A DNA stretch of 64,000 nucleotides from Plastoroseomonas arctica. Its GTDB lineage: Bacteria; Pseudomonadota; Alphaproteobacteria; Acetobacterales; Acetobacteraceae. How positions within the stretch are numbered: the first letter of the stretch is position 1; each line of letters opens with the position of its first letter. Under the pieces are notes generated by a model. The model did no database searches. It had not been told where the DNA came from and was given only the letters and a program-made list of their open reading frames with translations. The stretch spans positions 186,001-250,000 of the forward strand of contig NZ_JAAEDH010000002.1 of assembly GCF_018128965.1 (NCBI RefSeq), given 5' to 3'. The position numbers and the translations under genes were made by a program. Of this stretch, positions 34,698 to 44,713 are shown piece after piece.

Positions 34698-35624
34698 TCA
34701 GCTGGTCGCGGCGGGTTCCGGCGGCGGCAGCGCGATCAGCGGCTCGACCACCGGCTCGGGCTCGGGCGGCACCACCAGCGGCACACGCAAAAGGCCAATA
34801 ATGCGGCCGAGCGTCTCGCGCATTGCGCCGCGCGCGACCACCAGGTCGAGGATGCCGTGCTCGAGCAGATACTCGGCGCGCTGGAATCCCTCGGGCAGTT
34901 TTTCGCGCACCGTCTGCTCGATGACCCGTGCGCCGGCGAAGCCGATGAGCGCGCCCGGCTCCGCGATCTGGATGTCGCCCAGCATGGCGAAGCTCGCCGT
35001 CACGCCGCCCGTGGTCGGGTCGCACATGACCACGATGAAGGGCAGCCCGGCCTCCTTCACCAGCCGCGTCGCGATCACGGTGCGCGGCATCTGCATCAGG
35101 CTCACAGCGCCTTCCTGCATGCGCGCGCCACCCGAGGCGGTGAAGACGATCAGCGGCGCGTCCTGAAGCACGGCGAGGCGCGCGGCGGTGACGATGCCCT
35201 CGCCCACGCCCGCGCCCATCGAGCCGGCCATGAAGGCGAATTCGAAGGCCGCGACGACGGCGCGATGGCCCTCGATGGTGCCGTGTGCCACGGCGATCGC
35301 GTCATCCATTGCGGATTTCGCCTGCGCCTCGCGCAGCCGATCCGCGTAGCGGCGCTGGTCGCGGAAGCGCAGCGGGTCGGTGGGGACGCGCGGCAGCTCG
35401 ATGCGGCTGAAGCCGGCGTCGAAGGTGTATTCCAGCCGGCGAGCCGCGCCGATGCGCATGTGGTGGCCGCAATGCGTGCAGACATGCAGCGCGCGCTCGA
35501 GGTCGCGATGGAAGATCATCTGCTCGCAGGCTTCGCATTTGTGCCAGAGATTCTCCGGCACCTCCCGCGGCGCGCCGAACAGCGTCTTGATCTTGGGCAG
35601 CGCCCATTCGCTGATCCAGTTCAT
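34698..35624 (-). CDS. accD: acetyl-CoA carboxylase carboxyltransferase subunit beta
   Basis: 308 residues. N-terminal zinc ribbon with C30, C33, C49 and C52 ([10 protein letters not shown]...[10 protein letters not shown]), then carboxyltransferase core: [84 protein letters not shown]. Transfers CO2 from biotin to acetyl-CoA with AccA. Linked with trpA by ATGA and with folC by 6 bp. A short Pro/Glu-rich tail follows the core. Confidence 0.96.
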   Translation of the reverse strand: MNWISEWALPKIKTLFGAPREVPENLWHKCEACEQMIFHRDLERALHVCTHCGHHMRIGAARRLEYTFDAGFSRIELPRVPTDPLRFRDQRRYADRLREAQAKSAMDDAIAVAHGTIEGHRAVVAAFEFAFMAGSMGAGVGEGIVTAARLAVLQDAPLIVFTASGGARMQEGAVSLMQMPRTVIATRLVKEAGLPFIVVMCDPTTGGVTASFAMLGDIQIAEPGALIGFAGARVIEQTVREKLPEGFQRAEYLLEHGILDLVVARGAMRETLGRIIGLLRVPLVVPPEPEPVVEPLIALPPPEPAATS

Positions 35625-36429
35625 CGGCGGATCTCCTCTGCCAGGGCCCGCACCGCGTCCAGCACCTTCCGCACGGTGTCGGGCTTCGCGCGGCCCTGCT
35701 CATCGAGGCTGCCGGCCAGCACATCGACCAGCGCGGTGCCGACGGCGGCGCCATCGCCGATGGACGCCGCCTCGGCCGCCTGCGCGGGCGTGCGGATGCC
35801 AAAGCCGATCACGAGGGGAAGGTCCGTATGCGCACGTATGCGCGGAATCTCGGCCGTGAGCGATTCACGCGTCGCACTCTTCGTCCCCGTGATGCCGAGA
35901 ATCGCGACGTAGTAGACGAAGCCCGACGTCGCCGCGAGCACGCGCGGCAGCCGCGCATCATCGGTGGTGGGTGCCACCAGCCGGATCAGATCCAAGCCAT
36001 GCGCGCGCGCATCGGGCTCGATCTCATCCGCCTCCTCGGGCGGCACGTCGACGATGATGAGGCCATCGACGCCGGAGGACGCCGCCTCGGTGCAGAACCG
36101 CGCGATGCCGTAGGTGAGAATGGGGTTGTAGTAGCCCATCAGAACCACCGGCGTCGTCGCATCTTCGGCACGGAAATCGCGCACGAGCGCAAGCACGCGC
36201 GACAGCGTGGCACCCGCCTTGAGCGCGCGCTGCGCGGAGAGCTGGATGGAGGGGCCATCGGCCATCGGGTCGGTGAAGGGCATGCCGATTTCGAGGATAT
36301 CGGCACCCGCGCCCGGCAGCCCGCGCAGGATGGCGAGCGAGGTCGCGGGGTCGGGGTCGTAGGCCTGGAGGTAGGTGACCAGAGCCCCACGGCTGCCCTT
36401 GAGGCTCTCGAACCGCGCGGCGATGCGGC

Positions 36430-36433
<4 letters not shown>
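35621..36433 (-). CDS. trpA: tryptophan synthase alpha subunit
   Basis: 270 residues, TIM barrel. Catalytic Glu48 and Asp59 in [14 protein letters not shown], phosphate-binding [11 protein letters not shown] and [11 protein letters not shown]-like segment ([14 protein letters not shown]). Cleaves indole-3-glycerol phosphate and passes indole to TrpB. ATG 36433 overlaps the trpB stop by 4 nt. Confidence 0.96.
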
Positions 36434-37665
<1,232 letters not shown>

Positions 37666-37714
37666 AGGCGATTCCTCAGCGAAGGCGTCACATAGCGTCG
37701 CGGGCGCGGTTTCG

Positions 37715-38350
37715 CTACCCGGCGCGGGCGGCGCGGATGAAATCGGCGATCAGGCGCGGGTCCTTCACGCCCCGCGCGCGCTCGACCCCGGAGGAGACAT
37801 CGACCCCCGGCGCGCCCGAGGCGCGGATGGCCTCGGCCACATTGGCAGGCGTCAGCCCCCCCGCCAGCAGCCAGGGTTTTGGCACGTCGCGCCCCGCCAT
37901 CAGCCCCCAGTCGAAGGGCGCGGCATTGCCGCCGGGGAGTGCGGCGCCGGGCGGCGGCTTCGCGTCGAGCAGGAAGCGGTCCACCACTGGCGCGAAGCCG
38001 GCCAGGGCATCCAGATCGGCGGCCTCGGCGATGCCCAGCGCCTTCATCACGGGCACGCCGAAGCGCGCGCGCACCGCCGCGCAGCGCGCCGGGTCCTCCT
38101 CGCCATGCAATTGGATCAGGTCGAGCGGGCAGACATCAAGCACCGACGCGATGGCCGCATCGGTCGGGTCCACGAAAAGCCCCACCCGGCCCGGGCCGCC
38201 GGCGTGGCGCCGGGACAGCGCGCCCGCTTCGGCCGGCGTGACGGCGCGCGGAGAGGCCGGGAAGAACACGAAGCCCAGCAGATCGGCGCCGCTCGCCAAC
38301 GCCGCATCGAAGCCGATCGCGTCCTTGATGCCGCAGATTTTGACGATCAT
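37715..38350 (-). CDS. trpF: phosphoribosylanthranilate isomerase
   Basis: 211 residues, TIM barrel. [18 protein letters not shown] carries the catalytic Cys (KICGI), [25 protein letters not shown] with conserved LHG, and the Asp in [20 protein letters not shown] and [10 protein letters not shown] form the phosphate site. Amadori-type isomerisation in Trp synthesis. Coupled to pyrF upstream by ATGA. Confidence 0.95.
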   Translation of the reverse strand: MIVKICGIKDAIGFDAALASGADLLGFVFFPASPRAVTPAEAGALSRRHAGGPGRVGLFVDPTDAAIASVLDVCPLDLIQLHGEEDPARCAAVRARFGVPVMKALGIAEAADLDALAGFAPVVDRFLLDAKPPPGAALPGGNAAPFDWGLMAGRDVPKPWLLAGGLTPANVAEAIRASGAPGVDVSSGVERARGVKDPRLIADFIRAARAG

Positions 38351-39048
38351 GCGAGGCTCGCCTCGATCGCACGCGCCGCCGCGGCCGGGTCCGGCGCGCC
38401 GGTGATGGGCCGGCCCACGACGATCCAGTCGGCGCCGGCGGCCACCGCCTCGGCGGGCGTGGCGGTGCGTGCCTGGTCGCCCGCGTCACTGCCGGGCGGG
38501 CGCACGCCGGGTACCACCAGGAAGGGTTCCTCGCCAAGCGCGTCGCGCAGCATCGCGACCTCGCGCGGCGAGCAGACCAGCCCATCGGCACCAGCCGCCA
38601 TGGCCATCCGAGCGAGACGCAGCACCTGCGCGGCGGGGTCGTCGGCGATGCCCGTCTGCCGCAGCGCCGCGTCATCCATGCTGGTGAGCACCGTGACCGC
38701 GAGCAGCATCGGCCGTAGGCCGCCGGCGCGTTCCGCCGCCTCCCGCGCGGCGGCAATCATCGCCGCACCGCCCGCGGCGTGCAGCGTCAGCATCGCGGGT
38801 GCGAGCGGCAGCAGGCTGCGTACCGCGCCCGCCACCGTGTTCGGGATGTCGTGCAGCTTGAGGTCCAAAAACACTGGCAGTGGGCGCGCGACCTTCGCCG
38901 GCCCCAGCGCGCAGAACAGCTCCAGCCCGACCTTCAGCAGCCCACAGCAGGGCGCGAGCATGGCCGACAGCGCATCCGCTCGTGCAGCTTCCCCGGTATC
39001 AATAGCCGCGATGATCCTCGCTTGGGCGCTGCGCGGCCGCGCGATCAC
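38347..39048 (-). CDS. pyrF: orotidine 5'-phosphate decarboxylase
   Basis: 233 residues. [16 protein letters not shown] (substrate Asp), [15 protein letters not shown], the catalytic [29 protein letters not shown] and [28 protein letters not shown] with [11 protein letters not shown]. Makes UMP. GTG 39048 overlaps the lapA-domain gene's stop (GTGA), which fixes the start. pyrF-trpF adjacency is common in alphaproteobacteria. Confidence 0.95.
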   Translation of the reverse strand: MIARPRSAQARIIAAIDTGEAARADALSAMLAPCCGLLKVGLELFCALGPAKVARPLPVFLDLKLHDIPNTVAGAVRSLLPLAPAMLTLHAAGGAAMIAAAREAAERAGGLRPMLLAVTVLTSMDDAALRQTGIADDPAAQVLRLARMAMAAGADGLVCSPREVAMLRDALGEEPFLVVPGVRPPGSDAGDQARTATPAEAVAAGADWIVVGRPITGAPDPAAAARAIEASLA

Positions 39049-39377
39049 GCCACAGGGCGGAGCGCGCGCGAGGCCCCGTTCACGTCCCGCTGCCGTTCGG
39101 TCTCGGCCTCGGCGCGATAGCGCGCCAGTTCCATCTCCAGCGTCTGGACCTGCCCGCGCAGGTCGCGGGCGCGACCGCGCGCGGGCAGCGAAGCGAGCCA
39201 GGCGATGATCGCACCGAGGAGGAAGAACACCCCGGCGATGATCAGCACCGCGAGCGACAGCGGCACCTGCCACGCCAGGTCGAAGGGCCACAGCCGCAGC
39301 GCCACCGGCGCGGAATTGCTCAGCGCGAACAGCACGATGACCAGCACGAAGGGCCCGATCAGCAACCAGCGCAGCAT
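39045..39377 (-). CDS. LapA-domain (LapA/YciS-like) inner-membrane protein
   Basis: 110 residues with two helices ([21 protein letters not shown] and [25 protein letters not shown]) and a short cytoplasmic coiled coil ([21 protein letters not shown]). Fits the DUF1049/LapA family, which in E. coli helps LapB control LpxC, hence LPS level. SD GGGAGG 8 nt before ATG 39377. Between ihfB and pyrF, its usual place in alphaproteobacteria. Confidence 0.88.
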   Translation of the reverse strand: MLRWLLIGPFVLVIVLFALSNSAPVALRLWPFDLAWQVPLSLAVLIIAGVFFLLGAIIAWLASLPARGRARDLRGQVQTLEMELARYRAEAETERQRDVNGASRALRPVA

Positions 39378-39390
39378 GACAAAACCTCCC

Positions 39391-39717
39391 TCAGGCGGGC
39401 ACCGCCGCGCGGCGCGCAGCGGCCGGGCGGGGCTTGGTCCCCTCATTCACCCGCTCGCGCAATTCCTTGCCCGGCTTGAAATAGGGCACCGCCTTGGCCG
39501 AGACCTCAACGGCCTCCCCGGTGCGTGGGTTGCGCCCCAGGCGCGGGTCACGCCGCTTGGTCGAGAAGGCGCCAAAACCGCGCAGCTCCACCCGTTGGCC
39601 GCGGGCCAGCGCCGCGGTCACCTCCTCGAAGATGGTGGCCACGATCAGGTCGATATCCTGCTGCCGCAGATGCGGGTTCTCCGCCGCCAGCTGCGCGATC
39701 AACTCCGATTTGGTCAT
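39391..39717 (-). CDS. ihfB: integration host factor beta subunit (HU/IHF family)
   Basis: 108 residues. [11 protein letters not shown] opening, [29 protein letters not shown] with the DNA-bending beta arm (RNPRTGE with intercalating Pro) and [16 protein letters not shown] basic 14-residue tail ([14 protein letters not shown]) extends beyond the usual end. Bends DNA with IhfA. 13 bp before the LapA gene. Confidence 0.94.
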   Translation of the reverse strand: MTKSELIAQLAAENPHLRQQDIDLIVATIFEEVTAALARGQRVELRGFGAFSTKRRDPRLGRNPRTGEAVEVSAKAVPYFKPGKELRERVNEGTKPRPAAARRAAVPA

Positions 39718-39735
39718 CCGGCCAGTCCCCTCGCG

Positions 39736-40665
39736 TCAGAGCAAAGGCTGCCAGATGGCGCGCGGTCCGTCAACGCCAAGCCATTCAGAAAAAAGGCTTT
39801 TTACGACAAACCCGATGGTGCTCTGAAACCAGCGCTCGGTGCGGCTGCGGGTCTCGATGGCGCGGATCGGCAGGCTGTCCGGCACTTGGCGTTCGGCTGC
39901 CAGCCAGGCGCGCGCCTCGCGCTCGCCACCGATCGCGTCCACCAGCCCAAGGCCCACCGCCTCGCGCCCCGTCACCACGCGGCCATCGGCCAGCTCGCGC
40001 ACGCGCGCCTCATCCATGTGGCGCCCGGTCGCGACCATGCGGATGAACTGGCCGTGCAGCTCCCCGATCAGCCGTTCCATCGCGGCACGACCCTCGGGGG
40101 AGAGGGCGCGGAATGGGCTCGGCTGGTCCTTCAGCGGGCCCGAGGCGATCACCTCCGGCTGCACGCCGAGACGGGACATAAGCTCGACGACGTTGAAGCT
40201 CTGCAGGATCACCCCGATCGAGCCGGTGATCGTTGCCTCGCGCGCCAGAACCCGATGCGCCGGCATCGCGATCATGTAGCCGGCCGATGCCGCGAGGCCG
40301 CCCATGGTGGCGATCACCGGCTTCGTTTCGGCAAAGCGCGCGATGGCACCGTGCAGCGCCTCGCCCCCGGACATCGACCCGCCGGGGCTGTTGATCTCAA
40401 GGATCAAGGCACGGACGTTCGTGTCGCGCGCGGCGCGGTCGATCGCCTCGATCACGCGGCGATCATCGCCGATGGTGCCGGCGACGGTGAGCCGCGCCAC
40501 ATGCTCGCCGCCGCGCGCCCCGGCCATGAGGCCGCGCCCGGACAGGGAAGCCACGGCGATCGCGCCGAGCACCGCGACGATGGCAAGGGCACGCCAGAAG
40601 GACAGGCGGCGCTTGATGCGGCGACGGTCGGTCAGCAGGTCGGCGTCGAGGGACACGGGGGACAT
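39736..40665 (-). CDS. sppA: signal peptide peptidase SppA
   Basis: 309 residues, short (67K N-domain-less) SppA. One membrane helix near 22-45 (FWRALAIVAVLGAIAVASLSG). Catalytic Ser in MGGLAASAGYMIAMPAHRVLA, Lys in SGPLKDQPSPFR; INSPGGSMSGGEALHGAIARF is conserved. Degrades cleaved signal peptides in the inner membrane. Start at ATG 40665. Last housekeeping gene before the divergent TerB-like gene at 40793. Confidence 0.93.
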   Translation of the reverse strand: MSPVSLDADLLTDRRRIKRRLSFWRALAIVAVLGAIAVASLSGRGLMAGARGGEHVARLTVAGTIGDDRRVIEAIDRAARDTNVRALILEINSPGGSMSGGEALHGAIARFAETKPVIATMGGLAASAGYMIAMPAHRVLAREATITGSIGVILQSFNVVELMSRLGVQPEVIASGPLKDQPSPFRALSPEGRAAMERLIGELHGQFIRMVATGRHMDEARVRELADGRVVTGREAVGLGLVDAIGGEREARAWLAAERQVPDSLPIRAIETRSRTERWFQSTIGFVVKSLFSEWLGVDGPRAIWQPLL

Positions 40666-40792
40666 CCGGATTGTACCCGCCTTGAATGGCGCGCGCGACG
40701 CCGCGCGGCAAGGGGCCGGGTGTCTTCCATATGCCCCTGGAGGCGCGCGGCAGGATCGGTGATAAGCTGCCCGCAACACGAGGAGAGCAGCC

Positions 40793-41368
40793 ATGGGCGG
40801 ACATATTCTGGGTGAGCGCGAGAAGGCGCTCGAGGACGCGTTCTTCGCACGCCACAACCAGGCGCTGGTGCAGAAGCTGCGCGATGAGGACCAGGCGAAG
40901 ACCCGCCGCGCCGCCATCGCCGCGGCCTCGGGCATCACCGACGAGGCGCTGCTGGACAAGCTCGCCGAGATGAAGATCGGGCCCGAGATGCTGGCCGCCA
41001 TCGCCTATGTGCCGCTGGTCCTGATCGCCTGGGCCGATGGCAGCCTCGATGCGCGGGAACGCGAGGCGGTGCTGGCCGGCGCCAAGGAAGGCGGGCTCGA
41101 CGAACACCCCGAGGCCCGCGGCCTGCTCGACGCATGGCTCGCCGCCCCGCCGCCGCCCTCGCTGTTGGTCGCCTGGCGCGGCTACGTGCAGGCGATCGCG
41201 GCAACCATGTCGGTCACCGAGCGCGACAGCCTCCGGCGCGAGATCCTGGGTCGCGCGCGGCGCGTGGCCGAAGCCACCGGCGGCTTCCTGGGCCTGGGCG
41301 GCAAGGTTTCCGCCGCCGAGGAGGCGGTGCTCGCCAACCTCGATACCGCCTTCGTGGGCGCGGCATGA
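40793..41368 (+). CDS. TerB-like domain protein
   Basis: 191 residues, no signal peptide. AYVPLVLIAWADGSLDAREREAVLAGAKEGGL (about 68-100) resembles the TerB acidic helix pattern (ADG.I...E...), which binds a metal in tellurite-resistance TerB. The N-terminal part (KALEDAFFARHNQALVQKLR) is helical. SD GAGGAGAG precedes ATG 40793. Coupled by ATGA to the NIPSNAP gene. Role unknown. Confidence 0.75.
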   Translation: MGGHILGEREKALEDAFFARHNQALVQKLRDEDQAKTRRAAIAAASGITDEALLDKLAEMKIGPEMLAAIAYVPLVLIAWADGSLDAREREAVLAGAKEGGLDEHPEARGLLDAWLAAPPPPSLLVAWRGYVQAIAATMSVTERDSLRREILGRARRVAEATGGFLGLGGKVSAAEEAVLANLDTAFVGAA

Positions 41369-41697
41369 TCGTCGACCTGCGGATCTACACCTGCATCCCG
41401 AACCGCATGGGCGAGTTCGTCGCGCTGTACGAGGCCGAGGCCTGGCCGATCCAGAAGCAGTATCTGGGCAATTGCCTGGGCTGGTACACGACGGTGGAAG
41501 GCGCGCTGAACTCCGTGGTGCACCTGTGGGGCTATGCGGACCAGGGCGACCGCGAAAAGCGGCGCTCGGCCATGGCGGCCTCGCCCGAATGGCAGGCCTA
41601 CCTCGCCAAGGCGGCGCAGCTGGGTGCAATCCAGCACATGGAGAACCGCATCCTGAAGCCCACCGGCTTCTTCGAGGCGTTCAAGCCCCAGGCCTGA
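41365..41697 (+). CDS. NIPSNAP family protein
   Basis: 110 residues, dimeric ferredoxin-like (Dabb-type) fold expected. MIVDLRIYTCIPNRMGEFVALYE and VVHLWGYADQGDREKRRSAM... with PEWQAYLAKAA match the NIPSNAP family of unknown function. ATG 41365 overlaps the TerB-like stop. The last 17 bases overlap the convergent MFS gene. Confidence 0.87.
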   Translation: MIVDLRIYTCIPNRMGEFVALYEAEAWPIQKQYLGNCLGWYTTVEGALNSVVHLWGYADQGDREKRRSAMAASPEWQAYLAKAAQLGAIQHMENRILKPTGFFEAFKPQA

Positions 41698-42859
41698 GCA
41701 GCCGCGCCTTGATCCAGACGGACAGCGCCGCTACCAGCACGGCGGCCAGGATGAAGCCCGCCGGATAGCCGGCGCGGCCGATCACCGCACCGAACAGCAG
41801 CGACCCCAGGCTCTGGCCGAAGAACAGGGCCATGGCGAAGGCGGAAACCGCGGTGGCGCGCGCTTCGGGCAGCGCCTCGGTCGCGCGCGCCTGCAGCACG
41901 CCGTGGAACATGAAGAAGGCGAGCCCGGCGATCACCTGCAGCGCCGCGACCACCCCCCAATGCGGCGCCACCGCGAAGCCCAGCATGATGGCGGCCAGCA
42001 GCAGCCCGCCGGCGAGGACCAGCCCGCCCTCGCCGAGCCGCGCGACGAGCCAGGGCGCGGCGCGGGTATAGGCGAAGGCCCCGACGCCGAACCCCGCGAC
42101 GCCGAGCCCGGCCTCGGCGGGGGAGAGGTGAAAATCCTCGATGAGGAAGGCGCCGATGAAGGGGAAGGCGCCGCCGAACAGCAGAAACCCGTCGAGTGTC
42201 GCGGCCAGCAGCAGGCGCCGGCCGGCCTTGCGGCGAAGGATGTTCAGAAAGCCCGACAGGCCGAACCCGCGCGGCGAGGGCCCCTCCGGCCGCCGCCACA
42301 GGTCGGGGCCGAGACGCAGCGCGAGTGGAACGACGCAGCCGAAGGACAACACGCCGAGCAGGACGAAGGCGGCGCGCCAGCCGAAGAACTCGCCCACCAC
42401 GCCCGCCGCAGGGCCGGCCAGCAGCTGCGCCATCACCATGCCGGTGAGGAAGCGACCCAGCACCGCCTGGCGGTTTTCGTAGGCGACAGTGTCGCCGATC
42501 CAGGCGAGCGCCAGCGGGATGATGGCGCCGGCGGCGAGCCCGGTGAGGGCGCGCAGCGCGGCCATCAGGCTCAGGCTGCTGGCAAGCACGGTCGCCGCCG
42601 TGAGGATGGCGTAGAGCACGACCGCGAGGCAGATGACGCGCAGCTTGCCATGCCGATCACCGACCGGCCCGACCACGATCTGGCCGGCGCCATAGGCAAT
42701 GGAGAAGGTGGCGATCACGACCGAGACCGCGGCGATGCTCACGCCGAACTCCGCACCCACCATCGGCAGCAGTGGGTCCAGCATGCGCATGCCGCAGCCG
42801 GAGGCGAAGCCGGCCATGGCGAGCCAGGGAAGGATCTCGATGCCGGGCGGGCGGGACAA
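41681..42859 (-). CDS. MFS transporter
   Basis: 392 residues, 12 predicted helices (two bundles of six). GPVGDRHGKLRVICLAVVLYAI is the loop 2-3 MFS signature (GxxxDRxGxR), and ALRALTGLAAGAIIPLALAWIGD a conserved helix 4. Looks like a drug or small-molecule exporter; no substrate signal. TTG 42859 with AAAGG upstream starts just before helix 1 and is preferred; ATG 42931 would add an Ala/Arg-rich tail read from inside ccmI. Downstream of ccmI on the same strand. Confidence 0.85.
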   Translation of the reverse strand: MSRPPGIEILPWLAMAGFASGCGMRMLDPLLPMVGAEFGVSIAAVSVVIATFSIAYGAGQIVVGPVGDRHGKLRVICLAVVLYAILTAATVLASSLSLMAALRALTGLAAGAIIPLALAWIGDTVAYENRQAVLGRFLTGMVMAQLLAGPAAGVVGEFFGWRAAFVLLGVLSFGCVVPLALRLGPDLWRRPEGPSPRGFGLSGFLNILRRKAGRRLLLAATLDGFLLFGGAFPFIGAFLIEDFHLSPAEAGLGVAGFGVGAFAYTRAAPWLVARLGEGGLVLAGGLLLAAIMLGFAVAPHWGVVAALQVIAGLAFFMFHGVLQARATEALPEARATAVSAFAMALFFGQSLGSLLFGAVIGRAGYPAGFILAAVLVAALSVWIKARLLRPGA

Positions 42860-42888
42860 ACGGCAGCCTTTCAGTGGCGCGGCCGCGG

Positions 42889-43683
42889 CTACGGCAGCGC
42901 CTGCAATTGGCCCTCGACGGCGCTTCGCCAAGGCGCATTCGGCGGCGCATCGGCCAGCAGGCGTTGCCAGGTTGCGCGCGCCACCTCCGGCCGGCCGCCG
43001 CGCGCGGCTGCGAGTCCATCGAGGAAGCGCAGCCGAGCCTCGCCCGGCCGTTCGGCGAGAGCGCGTTGCAACAGCCGTGCCGCGGCGGCGATCTGGCCGC
43101 GCTCGATCTCGATCTCCGCGACATCGGCGGCGATGCCGGCATCGAAGCGGATCGCCAGCGCCTGGGTCCAGGCCTCCGCGGCCTGGGCGAAGCGCCCGCG
43201 GGCGCTTTCCGCATTGCCGAGCAGTACCAGGCCCTGCCGCAGCTCCGCGCCGCCGGCCGGCAGGCGGGCAAGACGGTCGCGCAGGGTCGCGACCAGCGCA
43301 TCCTCCTGCTCCAGCTGCACGCGGCGCTCGGCGTAGGGGGCGGAGGGCATCTCGGGGAAGCCGCCGAACAGGTACAGCGTGAGCGACAGCAGCGGCACCA
43401 GCAGGATGGCGGCGACCAGCGGCCGCGATGCGCCAGCGCGCGCGGCGCCGGTGTCCTCGGCAGGAGCGGCGAGCAGGCGGCGCTGCAGTTCCAGCAGGGC
43501 GCCGCGATGGGCGGCCGCGTCCATGCGGCCCTCGGCCAGCTCACGGTCGATCTCGGCGCGCTGGGCGGTGAAGAGAGCGCGGTCCGCCTCGGCGCGACCG
43601 CGGGTGCTCGCGGGGCGCAGCAGCGCCCAGGCGAGCGGCGCCAGCGCCACCACGGCGAGGCCCAGAATCAACAGCCAGGTCAT
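42889..43683 (-). CDS. ccmI: c-type cytochrome biogenesis protein CcmI
   Basis: 264 residues. Two membrane helices (MTWLLILGLAVVALAPLAWALL and PLVAAILLVPLLSLTLYLFGG) flanking a cytosolic loop (DRALFTAQRAEIDRELAEGRM, typical of CcmI), then TPR repeats in the periplasm. Chaperones apocytochrome to the CcmF/H ligase. Coupled to ccmH by a 4-nt overlap. The C-terminus is shorter than in E. coli CcmH fused forms. Confidence 0.9.
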   Translation of the reverse strand: MTWLLILGLAVVALAPLAWALLRPASTRGRAEADRALFTAQRAEIDRELAEGRMDAAAHRGALLELQRRLLAAPAEDTGAARAGASRPLVAAILLVPLLSLTLYLFGGFPEMPSAPYAERRVQLEQEDALVATLRDRLARLPAGGAELRQGLVLLGNAESARGRFAQAAEAWTQALAIRFDAGIAADVAEIEIERGQIAAAARLLQRALAERPGEARLRFLDGLAAARGGRPEVARATWQRLLADAPPNAPWRSAVEGQLQALP

Positions 43684-44141
43684 GCCCGCGGCGTCTCGTC
43701 CAATTGCGCGAGGCGCCGGCGTTCGGCCTCGGTAAGGGGTGCGGGTTCGGGGGCCGCGGCGGCGCGGCGGCGCATGGTGCGGATGGCGAGGATGCCGCCG
43801 AGCAGGGCCAGGGCGGGCGTTGCCCAGAGCAGCGCGGTCGCGGCGTTCACCGGCGGGCGCAGCAGCACGAAATCCCCGTAGCGGGCATGCACGAATTCGA
43901 TGATGCGGGCGTCGTCATCGCCCGCGACCACGCGTTCGCGTACGATGCGGCGGAGGTCGGCGGCGACGGCCGCGTCGGAATCCTCGATGGACTGGTTCTG
44001 GCAGACGAGGCAGCGCAGGTCGCGCCCGATGGTCTGCGCCCGTTCCTCCTGCGCCGGGTCGCGCAGCCGGTCCTCGGGATTGCCGACCGCCGCGAGTGCG
44101 GGCGTGGTGAACAGCAGCAGGATGATCAGCGCGCGGATCAT
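43680..44141 (-). CDS. ccmH: cytochrome c-type biogenesis protein CcmH (CycL)
   Basis: 153 residues. Signal peptide MIRALIILLLFTTPALAA. RCLVCQNQSIEDSDA holds the redox pair C44/C47; RYGDFVLLRPPVN and a C-terminal membrane helix (ALLWATPALALLGGILAI). Reduces or holds apocytochrome CXXCH thiols before heme ligation. ATG 44141 overlaps the ccmG stop by 4 nt. Confidence 0.95.
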   Translation of the reverse strand: MIRALIILLLFTTPALAAVGNPEDRLRDPAQEERAQTIGRDLRCLVCQNQSIEDSDAAVAADLRRIVRERVVAGDDDARIIEFVHARYGDFVLLRPPVNAATALLWATPALALLGGILAIRTMRRRAAAAPEPAPLTEAERRRLAQLDETPRA

Positions 44142-44713
44142 GCGTAGCGACGCAGCAGGGGCGTGAGGTCCTGGTCGAAGACCTCGGGCGTGATCGGGCC
44201 CGCCCAGCGCCAGCGCACCAGGCCCTCCTTGTCGAGGAAGTAGGTCTCGGGCACGCCATACACACCCCAGTCGATGGCGACGCGGCCCGGCGCATCGACG
44301 CCCAATCGCGTGAACGGATTGCCGTGGCGCGTGAGGAAGGCCTGCGCGCCGGGCAGCTGGTCCTTGTAGTTCACGCCGAAGACCGGCACGCCCTGGCGCG
44401 CGAGGCGCATGAGCTGCGGATGCTCGACGATGCAGGGCACGCACCAGCTCGCCCAGAAATTCACCACGGCCGCCCGGCCGAGACCGCGCAGGTCGGCGGC
44501 CGCAAGCGCCGGCTTGTCGATGCCCTCCATCGCCGGCAAGGAAAAATCCGGCACCGGGCGGCCGACCAGCGTCGAGGGCACGCCGCGGGGATCAAAGCTG
44601 CCCGTGCGCATGCCGTTCAGCATGGCGTAGAACCCAACGCCGCACCCGGCCGCGACGCCGAGCGGCGCGAACAATAGCCACTTCCGGCGCGACGTCTTCG
44701 CGACCTCGCTCAT
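44138..44713 (-). CDS. ccmG: DsbE/CcmG thiol:disulfide interchange protein
   Basis: 191 residues. Membrane anchor about 12-32 (WLLFAPLGVAAGCGVGFYAM), then thioredoxin fold with WCVPC (C91, C94) in VNFWASWCVPCIVEHPQ, and GVYGVPETYFLDKEG (cis-Pro). Reduces CcmH or apocytochrome. ATG 44713 overlaps the ccmF stop by 4 nt. Confidence 0.95.
   Translation of the reverse strand: MSEVAKTSRRKWLLFAPLGVAAGCGVGFYAMLNGMRTGSFDPRGVPSTLVGRPVPDFSLPAMEGIDKPALAAADLRGLGRAAVVNFWASWCVPCIVEHPQLMRLARQGVPVFGVNYKDQLPGAQAFLTRHGNPFTRLGVDAPGRVAIDWGVYGVPETYFLDKEGLVRWRWAGPITPEVFDQDLTPLLRRYA

Noticed and set aside
42860-42931. Longer N-terminus for the MFS transporter starting at ATG 42931
   Set aside because: It would read Ala/Arg-rich residues from inside ccmI; TTG 42859 has a ribosome site and starts just before helix 1. 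Not fully excluded.
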